From NCBI GenBank assembly GCA_018257865.1, contig JAEUBA010000028.1, positions 248,001-312,000 on the forward strand: a DNA stretch of 64,000 nucleotides, in the 5' to 3' direction. Positions within the stretch are counted from its first letter, which is position 1. Each line of letters starts with the position of its first letter. A program made the translations under genes and the position numbers. The notes under the pieces were generated by a model. That model did not search any database. It was not told the origin of the DNA and saw nothing but the letters and a program-made list of their open reading frames with translations. Below, one piece after another: positions 10,544-22,729 of the stretch. The DNA is from Stereocaulon alpinum. Its lineage: Eukaryota > Ascomycota > Lecanoromycetes > Lecanorales > Stereocaulaceae.

Positions 10544-12328
10544 CTTGAATCAATCTTGAGTCAGCGTCGATATCGTGACAGCGGTTATGAGATGGAGGTC
10601 TTCATCTGGAGGTTCAGCGCAGAAAAGGGATTGAGTGTTAGCAGACTGAGAACCGTGCCCCTACAAGGATGCTGCCCGGCAACGTTTCCAACATTTAGAT
10701 GCCTTACTGGAAGAAGCATCATTCGGCGCTCAATGTTAGAGCATGGTACAATGATCGCTTAAGAGTAATGCGGCAGTCAAGGAAGACCTCTACTGCTAGT
10801 CCCTGGGGGTGTTCGCAGGTTGCAGTAGCGCCATCCAGGTAGTAGAAATGAAAAGCTCAGCTACGCTAACGAAGTACGGTTACTATATGGGGTCGCGGAT
10901 TTCAATGATGAGCCGGACCGTCGGCCCACACCTTTCCTTCGAGCTCTTCATTGGTGCACACAATCATTATCTTGTACAGACTATCCGTCCGGCCATGGAG
11001 TATGCATGTGACTAGAACTAGTGGGGCGGCCAAGATGAGTGGTGCAAATTAGTGGAGAGTGCCAAGGTGTGAGGGCTCATGATCCCAGATCCCCGTTGTC
11101 TGATCGCTAAGTGGTGTACGTTCGGAGATGCGAGAAAGTTGTGAAAAGAAAACAAAGATGGGGTGACTCAAGAGATCCGAGGACAGGTGCAACCATCTCC
11201 ATTATGGCATAGCTGATGCATTTGATGGTATTTCAGAGGTACCACCTGGCTGACTAATTGGTTGGCAGGCCGACAGGGATCTTGGTGGGTTGACTTCCAT
11301 TGTTTGGGGGGAATCTCGAAGGCTCCTCAGGGACGCGAACAAATTCATGGGATCCCAGAAGAGGGGCCCCCGGGTCGCCCGGTGATCCTCCGCAGATTAG
11401 GCGCTGATCACGTTTGAAAGGCTCGCTTAGGGCACTCGCTTGGGGGCCCCCCCGCCCGGAAAACCATGAACAGTCTTGTGTCCCTGACGAGGAAGGCTAC
11501 TCGTACTTCTCGAGAGTGGATTCATTGCCTAATAGGTTTAGCGTACGGACTCTAATCTATCTACTCCGACGGAGAGGCCGAGAGGCTTCGGTTCAGCTTG
11601 CCAACTATTAGGTACCGGGCAATCAAATATATCATGAATGGTCGATAGCAGAGATGAAGGATCTCGATCAGCTCCCTGTCATAACCTGTCAACCAGGACA
11701 TGCGCAGGTAGACTCACTAAATTGAAACCTGCTAAGGTGATTTTAGTTTGATGGTCCTCTTGCTAGTGGTACATTTGGTGAATTACATGTCTTGGTCAAT
11801 AGCCACATGGGCAAATGTTCCCACAGACATCTCGATCCTCTGTTCGGGCAGCTGTGCCTGTTGCACACCTCAATGTGTCACAAGATGGGGTGTGCAGTCG
11901 GCCTAATGTTAGCAGCATTCCTTTTGACATCATACGACAAGGTATTCACGTAATCCAAGCTGGCCGACGGCTCAATGATCCTCATCTCACAACGAATGCA
12001 TCTCTTGGCGATTCTTACGGCAATGGATTTCGAAAGATGTTGCCTCTCGTGACTTCTACCAATACGAATGGCACACAAGGTCAATGTGACGACCTCCGAA
12101 TGTGTCTGTCCTTAGCCACAACCACTTCTCACTCGCAATTATTATCGACCATGCAGCTTTGCGTTCGATGAGGTAGACAAAGCTACTACACGAACCTGCA
12201 AGGCACAGACCATTCCAAGGCGGCCAGCCCGGATATCTGCCCCTGTTGGTGCCCCTATTGATTCCCCTGTTGGTGTCCCTATTGATTCCCCTGTCGATTC
12301 CCCCTGTCGGTGCCATCATAGCCACGAA
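10544..12328. other. Intergenic stretch, no gene recognised
   Basis: About 1.8 kb between the receptor start and the 3' end of the UbiA gene. Scattered short open frames only. There are GC-rich blocks with runs such as GGGGCCCCC near 11366 and GGGGGCCCCCCC near 11443. A small repeat at 12241-12315 lies just beyond the UbiA stop codon. Confidence 0.4.
12241..12315. repeat. Short imperfect tandem repeat downstream of the UbiA gene
   Basis: The + strand alternates blocks like CCCCTGTTGGTG and CCCTATTGATT about every 12 bp, giving roughly two and a half copies of a ~24-bp unit. It begins 14 bp beyond the UbiA stop (12329 on the minus strand), in its presumed 3' UTR. The mismatches are mostly C/T. 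Confidence 0.7.
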
Positions 12329-13380
12329 TCACCACCCCAATCTCTTGAGAAGTGGCATCAGATACATCATGACCATCCACATGTTCCAGACACGGAAAGT
12401 CAATTTGTCAGCTGCCACCGCCGTCTTCGTGAGAGTGCGCAAAACTATGATGGCACCAAGTACCATGGACACTGCACGGCCACTAGCGCCCAAATGCCAA
12501 AAAGCTGGGCAAACGTAGGACCAGAAAGCTACTGCAATGGCGATGGTCCACCGAGCCGGAGTATCTCCAATCACTAAAGGAACGGACAGTCTTCCACGCA
12601 AACTATCACCAGCTTGATCGTACATATCTTGTATGTGGACAGAGCTGAAGACTACCGCTCCGATGATCAGAAATCATTGCAATGCAATTGGTTTGAACGG
12701 GTTGTCCAACAGCTCTGTTCTAGAAGCAACCTCGGTAGCTCCAGATGCGTAGCATATGAATCCGAAGGCGTTGATTAGGTTTCGAATTATGCAGTTTTTA
12801 TCGGCTCCTCCACGATCATTGTACCAGTAACCCAGCACCATCAGTGCCAGACACTGCTTCATCCCTCCCACCTTGAGACTCGCAACAAAAGCTGCGGGGT
12901 AGATGCAGAACACCAACCATTTTGCATGCCTTTGCGACATTCGCTTCGATGGCATCGAACGCCAGGGTTTGTTCTCGGCATCTTCTTGAATCGCTTCGGG
13001 TTGTCGCTGATTGTCGATAGCAAACGGCAGGAGGTTTATCCATGTCCAGAATAACACTACAGGTATCCTACTGAGGACTGTTGCAAGGCTTGGGGACGCA
13101 CTTTTTGTGAGTATAGGACCTGAAAGTGCACTGAGGATTCCAAACGCCGTTTTCGGCCCGACTATGGTTTTGAGGTCACTGTATGTAAAGAGCCAGATGG
13201 TCTGAAGGTAACAGATTATGGCATGAGCGGTCGGAATGATAAGAGTCTGTACAAACGCGTCAGAGAGGTAGATTTCCCTAAGAGAGAGGGACTACGCCTA
13301 GAATGGACAGAAGGAAGTCTCACTGACGGCGTCCACCCCAGCTCGTCATTCTTGGGAGAGCCAATAGATACGAGGTCCAT
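12329..13380 (-). pseudogene. UbiA-superfamily membrane prenyltransferase/terpene cyclase with one in-frame TGA
   Basis: One frame runs from about 13291 to the stop at 12329, interrupted only by TGA at 12674-12676. Both UbiA aspartate-rich regions are present: FAIDNQRQPEAIQEDAENK followed by PWRSMPSKR (first), and VHIQDMYDQAGDSLRGR (second), with several hydrophobic helices such as WLFTYSDLKTIVGPKTAFGI and AFGFICYASGATEVA. The text before and after the stop fits the family, so a single substitution (for example Trp TGG to TGA) broke it. The N-terminus is unsure: ATG at 13380 with a short first exon (MDLVSIG...) needs an intron whose ends I could not fix; a TATATAAA box lies at 13421-13428. 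UbiA enzymes transfer prenyl groups or, as fumagillin Fma-TC does, cyclise farnesyl diphosphate in the membrane. The sequence style reminds me of Fma-TC-like proteins (inference). If the TGA is real, the product would lack the second motif. Confidence 0.75.
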
Positions 13381-14474
13381 CTCGATGGATATGCAACGTT
13401 GAACTGGTGTGTGACTCAGATATATAAACAGAGGCAGTAGGAAGCAATGCGTTCGGAGATGAGTACGATAATGCGTTGGGGTCCACCAACAGTGGAGTAT
13501 CGATACATCTTTATAATAGCCAGCACCGCAACCACCCTGTCGATGACGATTATCTAGAACTCTCCGTAACAATGGAACATTCTGACGGATTTTGAACCAC
13601 CATGCCGGAGTACAGGGTGGTCATCCTACTACGCGTACCAGCGATCCAACATCCATCTACGCCAGTGTTATTTTCGGGCCAATTCTGGGCGTATCTACGC
13701 CGCTAGTGGAGTCGGCAGGGCATATACGGTGGGGCGGTCAAATCCGAGTGCGAATCTACACAATGGTCACGAGTCAGAATGCAAAGTAACCATTGCTGGA
13801 TCAATGATCAATATGCAAGTGTCCAGGTCAGGTCTGCTGTGCATCGTCAGCATCAGAAATGCAGATCATGGCAAAGCCAACTTCACTAGTAGTGAGCACT
13901 ATTGAGACAACCGCATTAGTCCAGCACGCTGGGCTCGGATACAGGTAGCTCTGCACGACAGAACCTCGGGGCATAGTCCTCGATTAGTGAACACAGCCGC
14001 TAGCAAGCTTTCCTCAAGCCAGTGTCTTTGGCGCAGGGATGCCAAAGTCAATGTGGCACATGGGTGGTCCATTTGGCGGGAAGTACATCAACCCGACAGC
14101 ACATTCTTCGATCCCAATCCCATCACCCCCCGGTCTTTTCTGATGCAACTAAGCTATACAGCAATGCAGGGCCTGCATCAAAAGCGGGGCATTCAAGCTG
14201 GACGTTCCATGGCTCGCTAAATGATGTCACTGAGGCTGGCCGGATGGAAGCGAGGCTGAGACCATCTACGTACGTACAACGTACAATCCTGGTTGGAACC
14301 TCCAGCAGCCGCACCATCTTCAATGCCCTGATGCTTGGTGGGTGCTTACTAATCAATTCCCTGCAAGAACTGATGACACATTCAATTGATCATCACCTAA
14401 GATAGAGCCCACTGCTTCATCCACCACCACAATTGGATACACGATAAGCCATCAAAACTTGGTTGTCAAAAACC
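13381..14474. other. Divergent promoter region between UbiA gene and second P450
   Basis: About 1.1 kb separating two genes transcribed away from each other. A TATATAAA element at 13421-13428 is 41 bp from the proposed UbiA start. Short open frames in both directions (13592-14405) show no recognisable protein. A shared regulatory region for the two genes is plausible from layout only. Confidence 0.4.
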
Positions 14475-16311
14475 ATGTTGCTCAATGCACAAATATGCCT
14501 AGCAGCTGCGGCTGGTGTCTTCTCTCACTTGTTAATCTTTATTAGGGTTGAACATGATGTCCAAGCACCAGCTCTATTGCGCATGTTTTTGACCTTGAGT
14601 CTTATACTTCTCATGGTTCAGTGTTGGGATAACAGTAGCCTAGTGACTGCAGCTGTAACAACGGGTATCCTAGTCATCACTTATGGGAGCTTCTTGTTTG
14701 CCAGTGTAATCATCTACCGGATTCTCTTCCACAGACTCCGTCGATTCCCGGGCCCTGTGATGGCTAGAGTCTCTGGATTCTGGCATGTATCCAAGCTACT
14801 AAGCAAATTGAATTTCATTGTCTTGGACTAACTACACCAAAAGTATGGAGACTCTGTTCGTACTGGTAAGTCATATCCTGTCCTTGTCTTTTGTGTTTTA
14901 CTCATCGATGTGTCTAGGTCCGAGCGAGATAAGAAATCGGAGTGCGAAAGTCATGTCCAAAGTACATAGCCCAGGAAGCAGATGTAATAAGGCGCCCTTC
15001 TATGACCTGTTGCTGCCCAGAGTTTCGATCATCAGAACAAGGTCAAAGGCGCTGCACGACAAAAGAAGACGCATATGGGATCCGGCCTTTAGTACAAGTG
15101 GGATGTTGGGCTCTCAAGGATTCATTTCAAACATCATGACTGACCACGGTCCATTTAACAGCGTTAAAGCAATACGAAGAACGCGTAACGAACTATTGCT
15201 CTCAACTAGAACAGATAGCAAGATCAGTAGGCAATGTCATCAACCTGTCTTACTGGTCCCACTTCTTCAATTTTGACATCATGGGAGACCTCTCATTTGG
15301 AAAATCGTTCAACATGCTCCAGACCGGTAAAAAGCATTTCGCCATCGACCTAATGGACAATGGAATGACTTTGCTCGGTCTATTCACTCCGACGCCATGG
15401 CTGGCCATGACAGGTTTCAGTATTCCCGGTGTTGCCACTGGCTGGAAGAATATGTTCGTTTGGTCAGACGAGCAGATGAGGGAGCGGCTAGATAGCAAAG
15501 CAGAGAGAACGGACATAACGTCTTGGCTAGTTGAGGCTTCCAAAAAGTCTGACTCGACAGAAGCAGATCGAAATTGGTTGAATGAAGATGCTTTCGGCAT
15601 TGTGATTGCGGGTAGTGATACGACGGCTTGGACTTTGGTTTTCCTATTCTATCACCTTGTCCAAGACCCTACGCAAGTTGATAAGATTCGGAGGGACTTG
15701 ATACAATTGGAGGGTGGATTTGATGGGAAGACCCTGCAGTCACTGCCTCATTTGAACGGATTCATTAGTGAGACGCTCCGCCTTCGTCCGCCGGTCCCAT
15801 CTGCTGGGTTAAGAATCACACCGCCAGAGGCATTGACAGTTGCAGGTCAATATATACCTGCCAATACGACTGTTGTCATTCCTGTCTATAGTCTTCATCG
15901 TCGTAAGTTGGGAGCTGTCTCACCAGTTCACATCCTAAAGCTATCGATTGTGGAGATGGGACTATTGACTGATATTACTTTGTGCAGTCGAAAGTTGTTT
16001 TGTACGTCCACTAGAATTCATTCCCGAGCGTTGGTGTTCCTCACCAGAGCTCATCAAAGACAAATCGGCGTTCGCTCCGTCCTTCCAAGGTAGATAAACG
16101 CCCGCAGTTCAAGACGATCTCGTGATGTTGATGACTTCTATCAGGACACCATGGGTGCATAGGAAAGAATCTAGATATGTTGGAATTGAGGGTCGTTACA
16201 GCCTCCTTGGTTGAGAAGTTCGATATCACTTTCGCTCCTGGAATGGAGGGTGGTATGGTTATCACTAAAGACATGAAGGATCAGTTCACGGCTACACCTG
16301 GGAAATTATAG
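14475..16311 (+). pseudogene. Cytochrome P450 with one in-frame TAA, five exons
   Basis: Model: join(14475..14865, 14918..15097, 15162..15902, 15988..16089, 16145..16311), 1581 nt, in frame except TAA at 14829-14831 (codon 119). The N-terminus has two to three hydrophobic helices, then RFPGPVMAR. Family text continues across the stop (VLD*LHQKYGDSVRTGPSEI). Later: ALHDKRRRIWDPAFS, I-helix IAGSDTT near 338, K-helix SETLRLR near 392, EFIPERW, and a haem loop GHHGCIGKN with Cys near 476. The usual Phe seven residues before the Cys is Ser. Splice sites are orthodox (GTAAGT, GTGGGA, GTAAGT, GTAGAT) and restore motifs. It resembles fungal P450s with a multi-helix anchor. As written, translation stops before the catalytic core. 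A sequencing error or functional readthrough is the alternative. An ATG at 14463 is an alternative start. Confidence 0.8.
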
Positions 16312-18002
16312 GTCGTCTTTCAACATCGCCGTGATTTGTGATCGATTTTCTCTCCCGAGCGTATCGGAGGGTAGCTTTACACCAGGGAATGGGGTTCCAA
16401 GAACGAGTGCCGCTCGACTTGTTTCATGCTGCTGTGCTTGTTGCCATGTAGGAAGGCTTTGTCTCACCATGTCAACCTCGAGGCAAGCCGAAGCAGCACT
16501 AGCACGGCGTGCACATAGCAATGAATGTAACCAAGCCCTCGCCATCTCCAGCAATCATCTCAGCAGACTAGGGTCTTTTACACATGGCCGGCTCAAAACC
16601 TAAGCTGTGAACCAGCACTTCAATCCTCTCCGACATCTCCCCATCCGCCGCGTAGCTTTGAAACGCAGACACCCGCAACCAAAATAACACGAACTTCGCA
16701 ACGGGCCGTGCCAAACCTACCTCCACCTCAAAACCCACAACCTCCTCCCCAATGCCTCATCTCAACCATTTACCCCACTCCTACCCCCTCCTCAAGCACA
16801 CACATTCAACCCCCTTCCTCATCTTCGCTATAACCGTCCCAGCCTTACTTCCCACCTACTCGTACCAAGCCCGAAAACCGCTGTCCCTGTCGATGATTGA
16901 CCAAACACGGAGTGATAGCAAGCGATGTCATACATTAGCGGGCACTTTCATCTAACATCCGTCTGGGCATAGACTATCAACATTCAATGCTCCCAGCTAC
17001 CCCAATCACCAGATCGAGGGGTACATGCAGGGGAGTAACAGGAACACGCACAGGTGTGCAACAAGGGTACACATAAGGGCTGCTGGCTCAGAGGTCTAGT
17101 AATCAATGGATGGGACCTCCATCTTTCGACATAACCCAACAACATACCCTACATACCACCAGGCCCACTTAAATCCCACAACCCCCAACCCCAACCCAGC
17201 ACGTCAAAACCCGACTAAACAAGATATCCATTGCCTCTCTTACCTAGTTCTACCAGCTACCCACTATTCCATCGTCTCCCTTCTTAGACTCTGGAGTCAT
17301 CGCCCGCATAACTCATCTCCAATACCTAAGCGCCACGTAGGCTCAAAATCAGTATCAAAACCAAAAAACACTCCACGCCCGTAGCTAGATACGGCATAGT
17401 ACGTAGGGCAACATCTCTGCTGAAACAGGCTGAAGATTGCGTGCTTAGGGCTGGCTGGCGTGTCACGTTGCAGGGCTTAGAACTAGCGACCGGAAGCGGC
17501 GTACGTTCTCGTCAGCATCATGGGTGGTTTCATCAGCGAGGACCCTACAGGTATTGGGATTTTTTCCTGGGCTGGGCTACTACGTTCTGGATTTACTGGT
17601 GCGATGGTGCTGTGATTGTACTGTGTACTTTGACGGTGTTACGAAGGTAGGTGTAGAGGGTGAGAGAGTGCGTGTGGGTTTACAGTATGAAGTAGGACGT
17701 GTCGGTGTGGTAGGGTATCTGCGGGCGGCTCCGGGCTGCGTGTTTCCGGGACATTTCCGGGGTAGTACAGTGCTGTAGGAGCTTGCTTCTGATGTTGACG
17801 AGGCAGGGGTCGGTTCCGTGTGCAGTCAAGGCTGGTTGGATATGTGAATTTAGGATTCTTAATTCTGTACACAGGTTGCCTGACGGTGTTTTCGCGGTGG
17901 CCGTTATTTACTCAATGACTACAAGCATTGCAGGTCCTATGTACACAGTACTTTACATATCTACTGCTAGAGCCAGAACGAACTTGATGTGATTTGGTAC
18001 CG
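16312..18002. other. Intergenic, strongly strand-asymmetric: C+A-rich then G+T-rich
   Basis: 1.7 kb without a gene I can support. From about 16610 to 17390 the + strand is conspicuously rich in C and A; from about 17430 to 17880 it is rich in G and T. Open frames here (for example 16752-16955, 17106-17384, 17441-17778) follow this composition and carry no recognisable motif. It could be the remains of a gene. Confidence 0.45.
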
Positions 18003-19021
18003 TCATATCTCGTATGGACCATCTCTTCGTCCTGTTGAATCTGCCAGCTGCGTGCCATCCGCCTCGAATCTCTCATCTCCATACTTCATCATAGGTGCCG
18101 GTTGCGTGCCGTCCGCCTCGACTCTTTCGTTGCCGTACTTCTCGTGCACTCCTTGCTTCGGGATATATCCAGGCGATGTGTTGAGCGTGGAGTCTTGTTT
18201 CCGTGCTTTGTTTTTTCTTATCGATCGGAGGCAGAAGAAGGTTGCTAGAGCGATGATGGCCAGGACGATAATACCGCCTACAACCCCACCTGCGATAGCG
18301 GCTACTGGAGTACTATGTTGCGCAGGTGTGGGCGATGTTGTGTTTGTAGTGGTGGATGTCGCCGAGGAGCTTGTGGTTGTTGCATTTGAGTTATCGTTTG
18401 TGACTATGCCATTCTTGATGAATACGCCCTTTCCTTGAGCGCAACAGGTATCCACTTGGCCTTGTAGGGTGCTATTCAAGGCGCCGTTACTGTTCAGAGG
18501 CGGGTTCTCAGCTTCACAGCACCATGATCCATCTTTGCATTGTTTCACATATTGCTCGGTGGCGTTGGCTATATTACCCAGATAGTCTGCCATTGGTATT
18601 GTCAGCCGAGTTCCTTGTCTCACGAGGGCCAGACAGGAAGCCCACGGTGATTGCAAGACGTACCAATGCCAGTTGTGCACAATTTCAGACAGGATTGACT
18701 AGTCCAGCTGGGATCCGTACAAACCGATCTCAGGAGGCCCTGAACTTCGCCGAGTGAAGCATCACTTTGGCGCGCGCAGAGGCCATCTTGAGTGCACACA
18801 TCATTGAATGGACTTTGTGTTTTACAACACATGTAAATGCGGTCGTTAGCAGCACTGTTAGGGCACGCTGTGTAAAAGTCATATGGACTATTCTGATCGG
18901 CGTATAGCTTTCCGTTAGGAAACCAGCAGGACACATTTGCATATGCTCGTACGAACAGGAAACGTTGGAAGGGAAGTAAGAGAAGTATTAGTCGCAGATG
19001 AGAAATCTGTCGATGATGCAT
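18003..19021 (-). CDS. Cys-rich single-pass surface protein (sensor-like), two exons, 313 aa
   Basis: Model: complement(join(18003..18586, 18664..19021)), 942 nt; the intron is GTACGT..CAG, 77 bp. The N-terminus has a long hydrophobic signal (LRLILLLLPFQRFLFVRAYA), then an ectodomain with about a dozen Cys in spaced pairs (CWFPNGK, CCKTQSPF, CTQDGLC, CCEAENP, CCAQGKG). A Thr/Ser-rich stalk (residues about 185-215) is followed by one transmembrane helix (AAIAGGVVGGIIVLAIIALA), a basic stop-transfer and a cytosolic tail. The layout matches a common class of fungal plasma-membrane/cell-wall proteins, formally like WSC/Mid2 sensors but without a domain I can name. The tail carries an internal duplication: KYGNERVEADGTQ and KYGDERFEADGTQ. 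ATG at 19042 is an alternative start; 19021 gives the better signal peptide. Confidence 0.8.
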
Positions 19022-22000
19022 GGTAAACGTGATTTCAAACAAGATCTAGAGCCAAAGCGAAGCGAACGTCGTAAAACGAGGCGCGAGAGGTATATGGCAA
19101 AACAAGAGAGCAGCTGAGGAAACGCACGCGGTAGGATGCGGAAAGTTGTAGTTACATTTGCACAGCCACTCCTTTTGATACTTGTAGAAGCTGTGTGCTC
19201 GGCGCTTAGCAGACTCAATTTAGTGTAGGATTTGAGACGATTTTAGCGTAGGATTCGAGCTGAAGAAGCGGGATTCTTTCGGCGGGCCAGATTGTGCTAG
19301 GTAGGCGTCAAGATGTCAGACGATGAATCACGCACCGCCTCAAACTACTTAGGAGCCCATTCCTACCTTACTTTAGGGAGTAATGCAGCCCTCGATCACC
19401 GTTGTCAGTACTATAATAGTTCAATCGCGCGACGATTGATAGGGTGCCCGTCGTTCTGTACCTACCAATACGAGGTTCGATGCAGGTTCCTTACCTCTAG
19501 CCTATATTGAGTGACCGAACCTTCCACCTGTCATCCCGTTCACGTCTTTATCAACGCCACCAAGACCTTGAGGGTCTACTTAAGGTTTCAGGCGGCTAAA
19601 GCTAATGTCCTGGACCGACCGTGAAACAATCAAGATTTTAAGCGAGCCCTGTTCAATTATTGCTAGGTTATCTCCGAGGTGCCCCTGTGCTGCAGTCTAG
19701 AGAGTAATATTCGATTCAGTGACCACGTGTAAGCCGCAGCAACCTAGCAGGATGAAAAGCACTTGGAGCAGCCAAAGGACGGGTGCTTCGCGCGCGATGC
19801 GACGTGACGATGATCTGTTGACACTTTCGTAGCAGACGACTCCCTGTATCCTTAATTGTGGGCTTGAGGTTATCGAAGCAAAGGGACTTAATGATCACCG
19901 TAGCCTTTGTGATAACCAGCCAGCGCTTTGTTCAATGCGCGTTTCCAAAGTCCAAGGGCAACGAGTTGCGGTCGTCCATCACCATATAGGTATTGCCCCA
20001 AAATTCCCAACATCCCAGCTCCTTTCCATAGAGCGATTCGCCCATCTGTAGGCGTGTTCCGTCATTTGCACGCCCTGCACACGTCTTGTGCTTCAGCTGT
20101 GCTCATGGAACCTCAAAAGCTCGTGTAGGCCCAATAAAGGAGAAGTCGAATCTATTCTATGATAATCGAGCAAAATGTTCCAAGTACAAGTGCGTTAGAA
20201 TAAGTGGTGAAAACTACGGTGGATGAGGCCTGCTCAACTAGGCTCGCTTAGTAGTCTACTAGGGCTAGGGCTTGCCAAGGCCTCAATGCGCACTTAGATG
20301 GAGGATGCAGGACCAGCAAGTTTCTGTCTCAATCTGCCCGATACTGCCGATGTAGAGCACAAGTACAATCCCAGCTCATTGCGGTTAGAGAATCTCGCTG
20401 TGTAACAAAGCAAAGGTGTTGAAGAACAGTACCTCATTGCGCTCAAGAATGGTATATTGGAGGGGTGAGAGTCAGACCTCGTGACAGCGAGACTACCTAA
20501 GGTACTCTCTTAAAGGCGGATTGGCTGCGGAAGACTCACTAGCGCCGCCCCCACGATTGTTGCCGGCCTAACGCGTGGCATTTCTTCCCTTAAACGTATA
20601 CACTAGCGGGTGGTGATCGACACGTATCCAAGATTGATCAATCTTGTCTAGAACGAAAAATCTTCAGAGGGGTCGGAATCCTCTTTGCAGCCGCTTTTAT
20701 TCAACCTTTTACATACTACATAGCAAACATATGTCTAGAAGCTATGGAAGTTCCAGGAATAGTTACATATATCATGTGTAGTAAACCCTTAGGTTCTGAA
20801 AGCGTTCTGATCTATGAGTGTTCAAGAATCAAAGATTGGTTCTAGACCTACTGTAAGTAAGTTGATGTAATGGGGCTCTCGGCAGGGTTACCACGCTGAA
20901 ACTCCGCTAAGGTACCGCCGAAACCCTGCTAGAGCGCCGCTAAAGCACCTGAAGATCCAAGTTTTCCCACTCCAAAAATACACCACAAATCGAATCAGAG
21001 ATATTAGCACTAATGGTCACATAGAGTAGCTACGAAAGTTTAGACCAACTGCAGTGAGTTTTTCTCAAGGACTGTCAGTCAAGAATGTGTAAGCGGAGCT
21101 GTTGAAGAAGTTGTGAAGTTTTGAAGGTTTCTAGTTCGGAACAAAATCATTTGATGTTGGATGAGATATCTGAATGAACATCAATCTAGGTCAACTATCT
21201 GAACACATGCAATTCAAAGCTTGTCAATTTCTGAACTAGTCTTTGCAGGCAGTGTATTGTTCTGGGGCCTGTCCACACCCCAGCGCTTCCGAGACCTTTC
21301 GAATACATATGCCGAAATGACGACCAAGTGTAGCGGGACGACAAGTCAAAGAATCTTCGGTACACGTAAGGAGCTGCGTTTACACAACGAAACGTACCTT
21401 CACCCGCACGCCCAAAGGACATATCAACCATTCGATGTCCTTCCTACAAGACGGAACGCGTTGAACATATGCAGGAAGAAAGCTTTGGTCACAGAATAGG
21501 ACCAATTGATCGCAACATAGAAACTCGTCAGAGCATTCGTGCCCCTGCTTCACGATACAAATGCATTCGGTCTCTGGCTACGTAATCTTTCACTAGACCT
21601 TCCAATCTAATCTGAAGACGGCATGCAGGTAAATGGTAGCGTTTAGAACGCAGGCGTATCGAGGGCCATCTTGGTTTTAGGCTCAACTGGGAATGGAACA
21701 TATCCTGACGATGGATGTGTTACAAATGGCGCTATGCGATGACAAGGAGCGACCATGGAATCACTGAAGTGGTGTAGCTGCAAAAGCTTCCAATGGCCTT
21801 GTCAGCGATAGCTACATCCACAGGCGAGGAAGATGGACAAGCACCAAGATCTTCTGCTGGCATTCGATCCAAGGGCGCAGCAGTAGTGCTTGACGGACGA
21901 CAAGTCTCAAACGGCGACTTTCTGAGTGCACATTCCATATTCCTACACGCTGAAGGAACAATAATAATCCTTCACGTTCACTTTACGATCGGTGGTATTA

Positions 22001-22457
22001 CAAAACAGTGGATCAAGTTGATAAAGGACATGCAAGGCCTGAGACTACCTCAGGTCAAAGGACATGCTAATACCCCCAAACACAAGAAAATCCAGTGCAT
22101 CTGCACATGCGACAGAAAATCCCGCCACCCTCAGCCAAACATCCAGCCATCACAATAATCCAAAGCAATCAATCACCAAAAACCAACACTCGAAACCATC
22201 CCTCCCCAGAAACCAAAAAGCAAACCCACCATGCCAACTCTACAGCCTACATCAGCCCATCGCTCAGCGCATACAGCGCACCGACCCAAACAAACACCTT
22301 CAATGCTCGAACTCGAACCCACAACAGCTCTCTCGAGCCCAGCGCTACCCACACAGCTAACTCACCGAACGACAACCCAGCCCCCAGCAAACCCCACAAC
22401 CACCAAACCCTAGTAAAACACCACGCCCCTCCCTCCCCAATCTTCTCTCGGCCGACC

Positions 22458-22480
22458 CGCACCGCACCGCACCGCACCGA
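22458..22480. repeat. Pentanucleotide microsatellite (GCACC)n
   Basis: About four tandem copies of the pentamer GCACC/ACCGC on the + strand, exactly where sequence composition changes from C-rich to G-rich. Confidence 0.85.
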
Positions 22481-22666
22481 GGCGTACCGTCCGAGGTGCG
22501 GGTGAGATGAGGTGGCGTGGCGTGCTGGGGTGGATGGTAGTTGCCGAGGTTGGGACTTTGATTCGTTAAGATTGGGTGGGATAACCGCGAAGACGTGTCA
22601 TGTCAAGATGAGGCGAGGCAGGGCGGGCTGGAGGGTTTTTTGGGCGCTAGATGGTGCGTGTGCGAA

Positions 22667-22729
22667 TGAGATGAGATGAGATGAGATGGGATGGGATGGG
22701 ATGGGATGGGATGAGATGAGATGGGATGA
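22667..22729. repeat. Pentanucleotide microsatellite (TGAGA/TGGGA)n
   Basis: About twelve copies of a TGRGA pentamer in the order TGAGA, then TGGGA, then TGAGA, then TGGGA. The variants are blocked, as expected for slippage. It lies in the 3' flank of the phosphate transporter gene. Confidence 0.9.
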
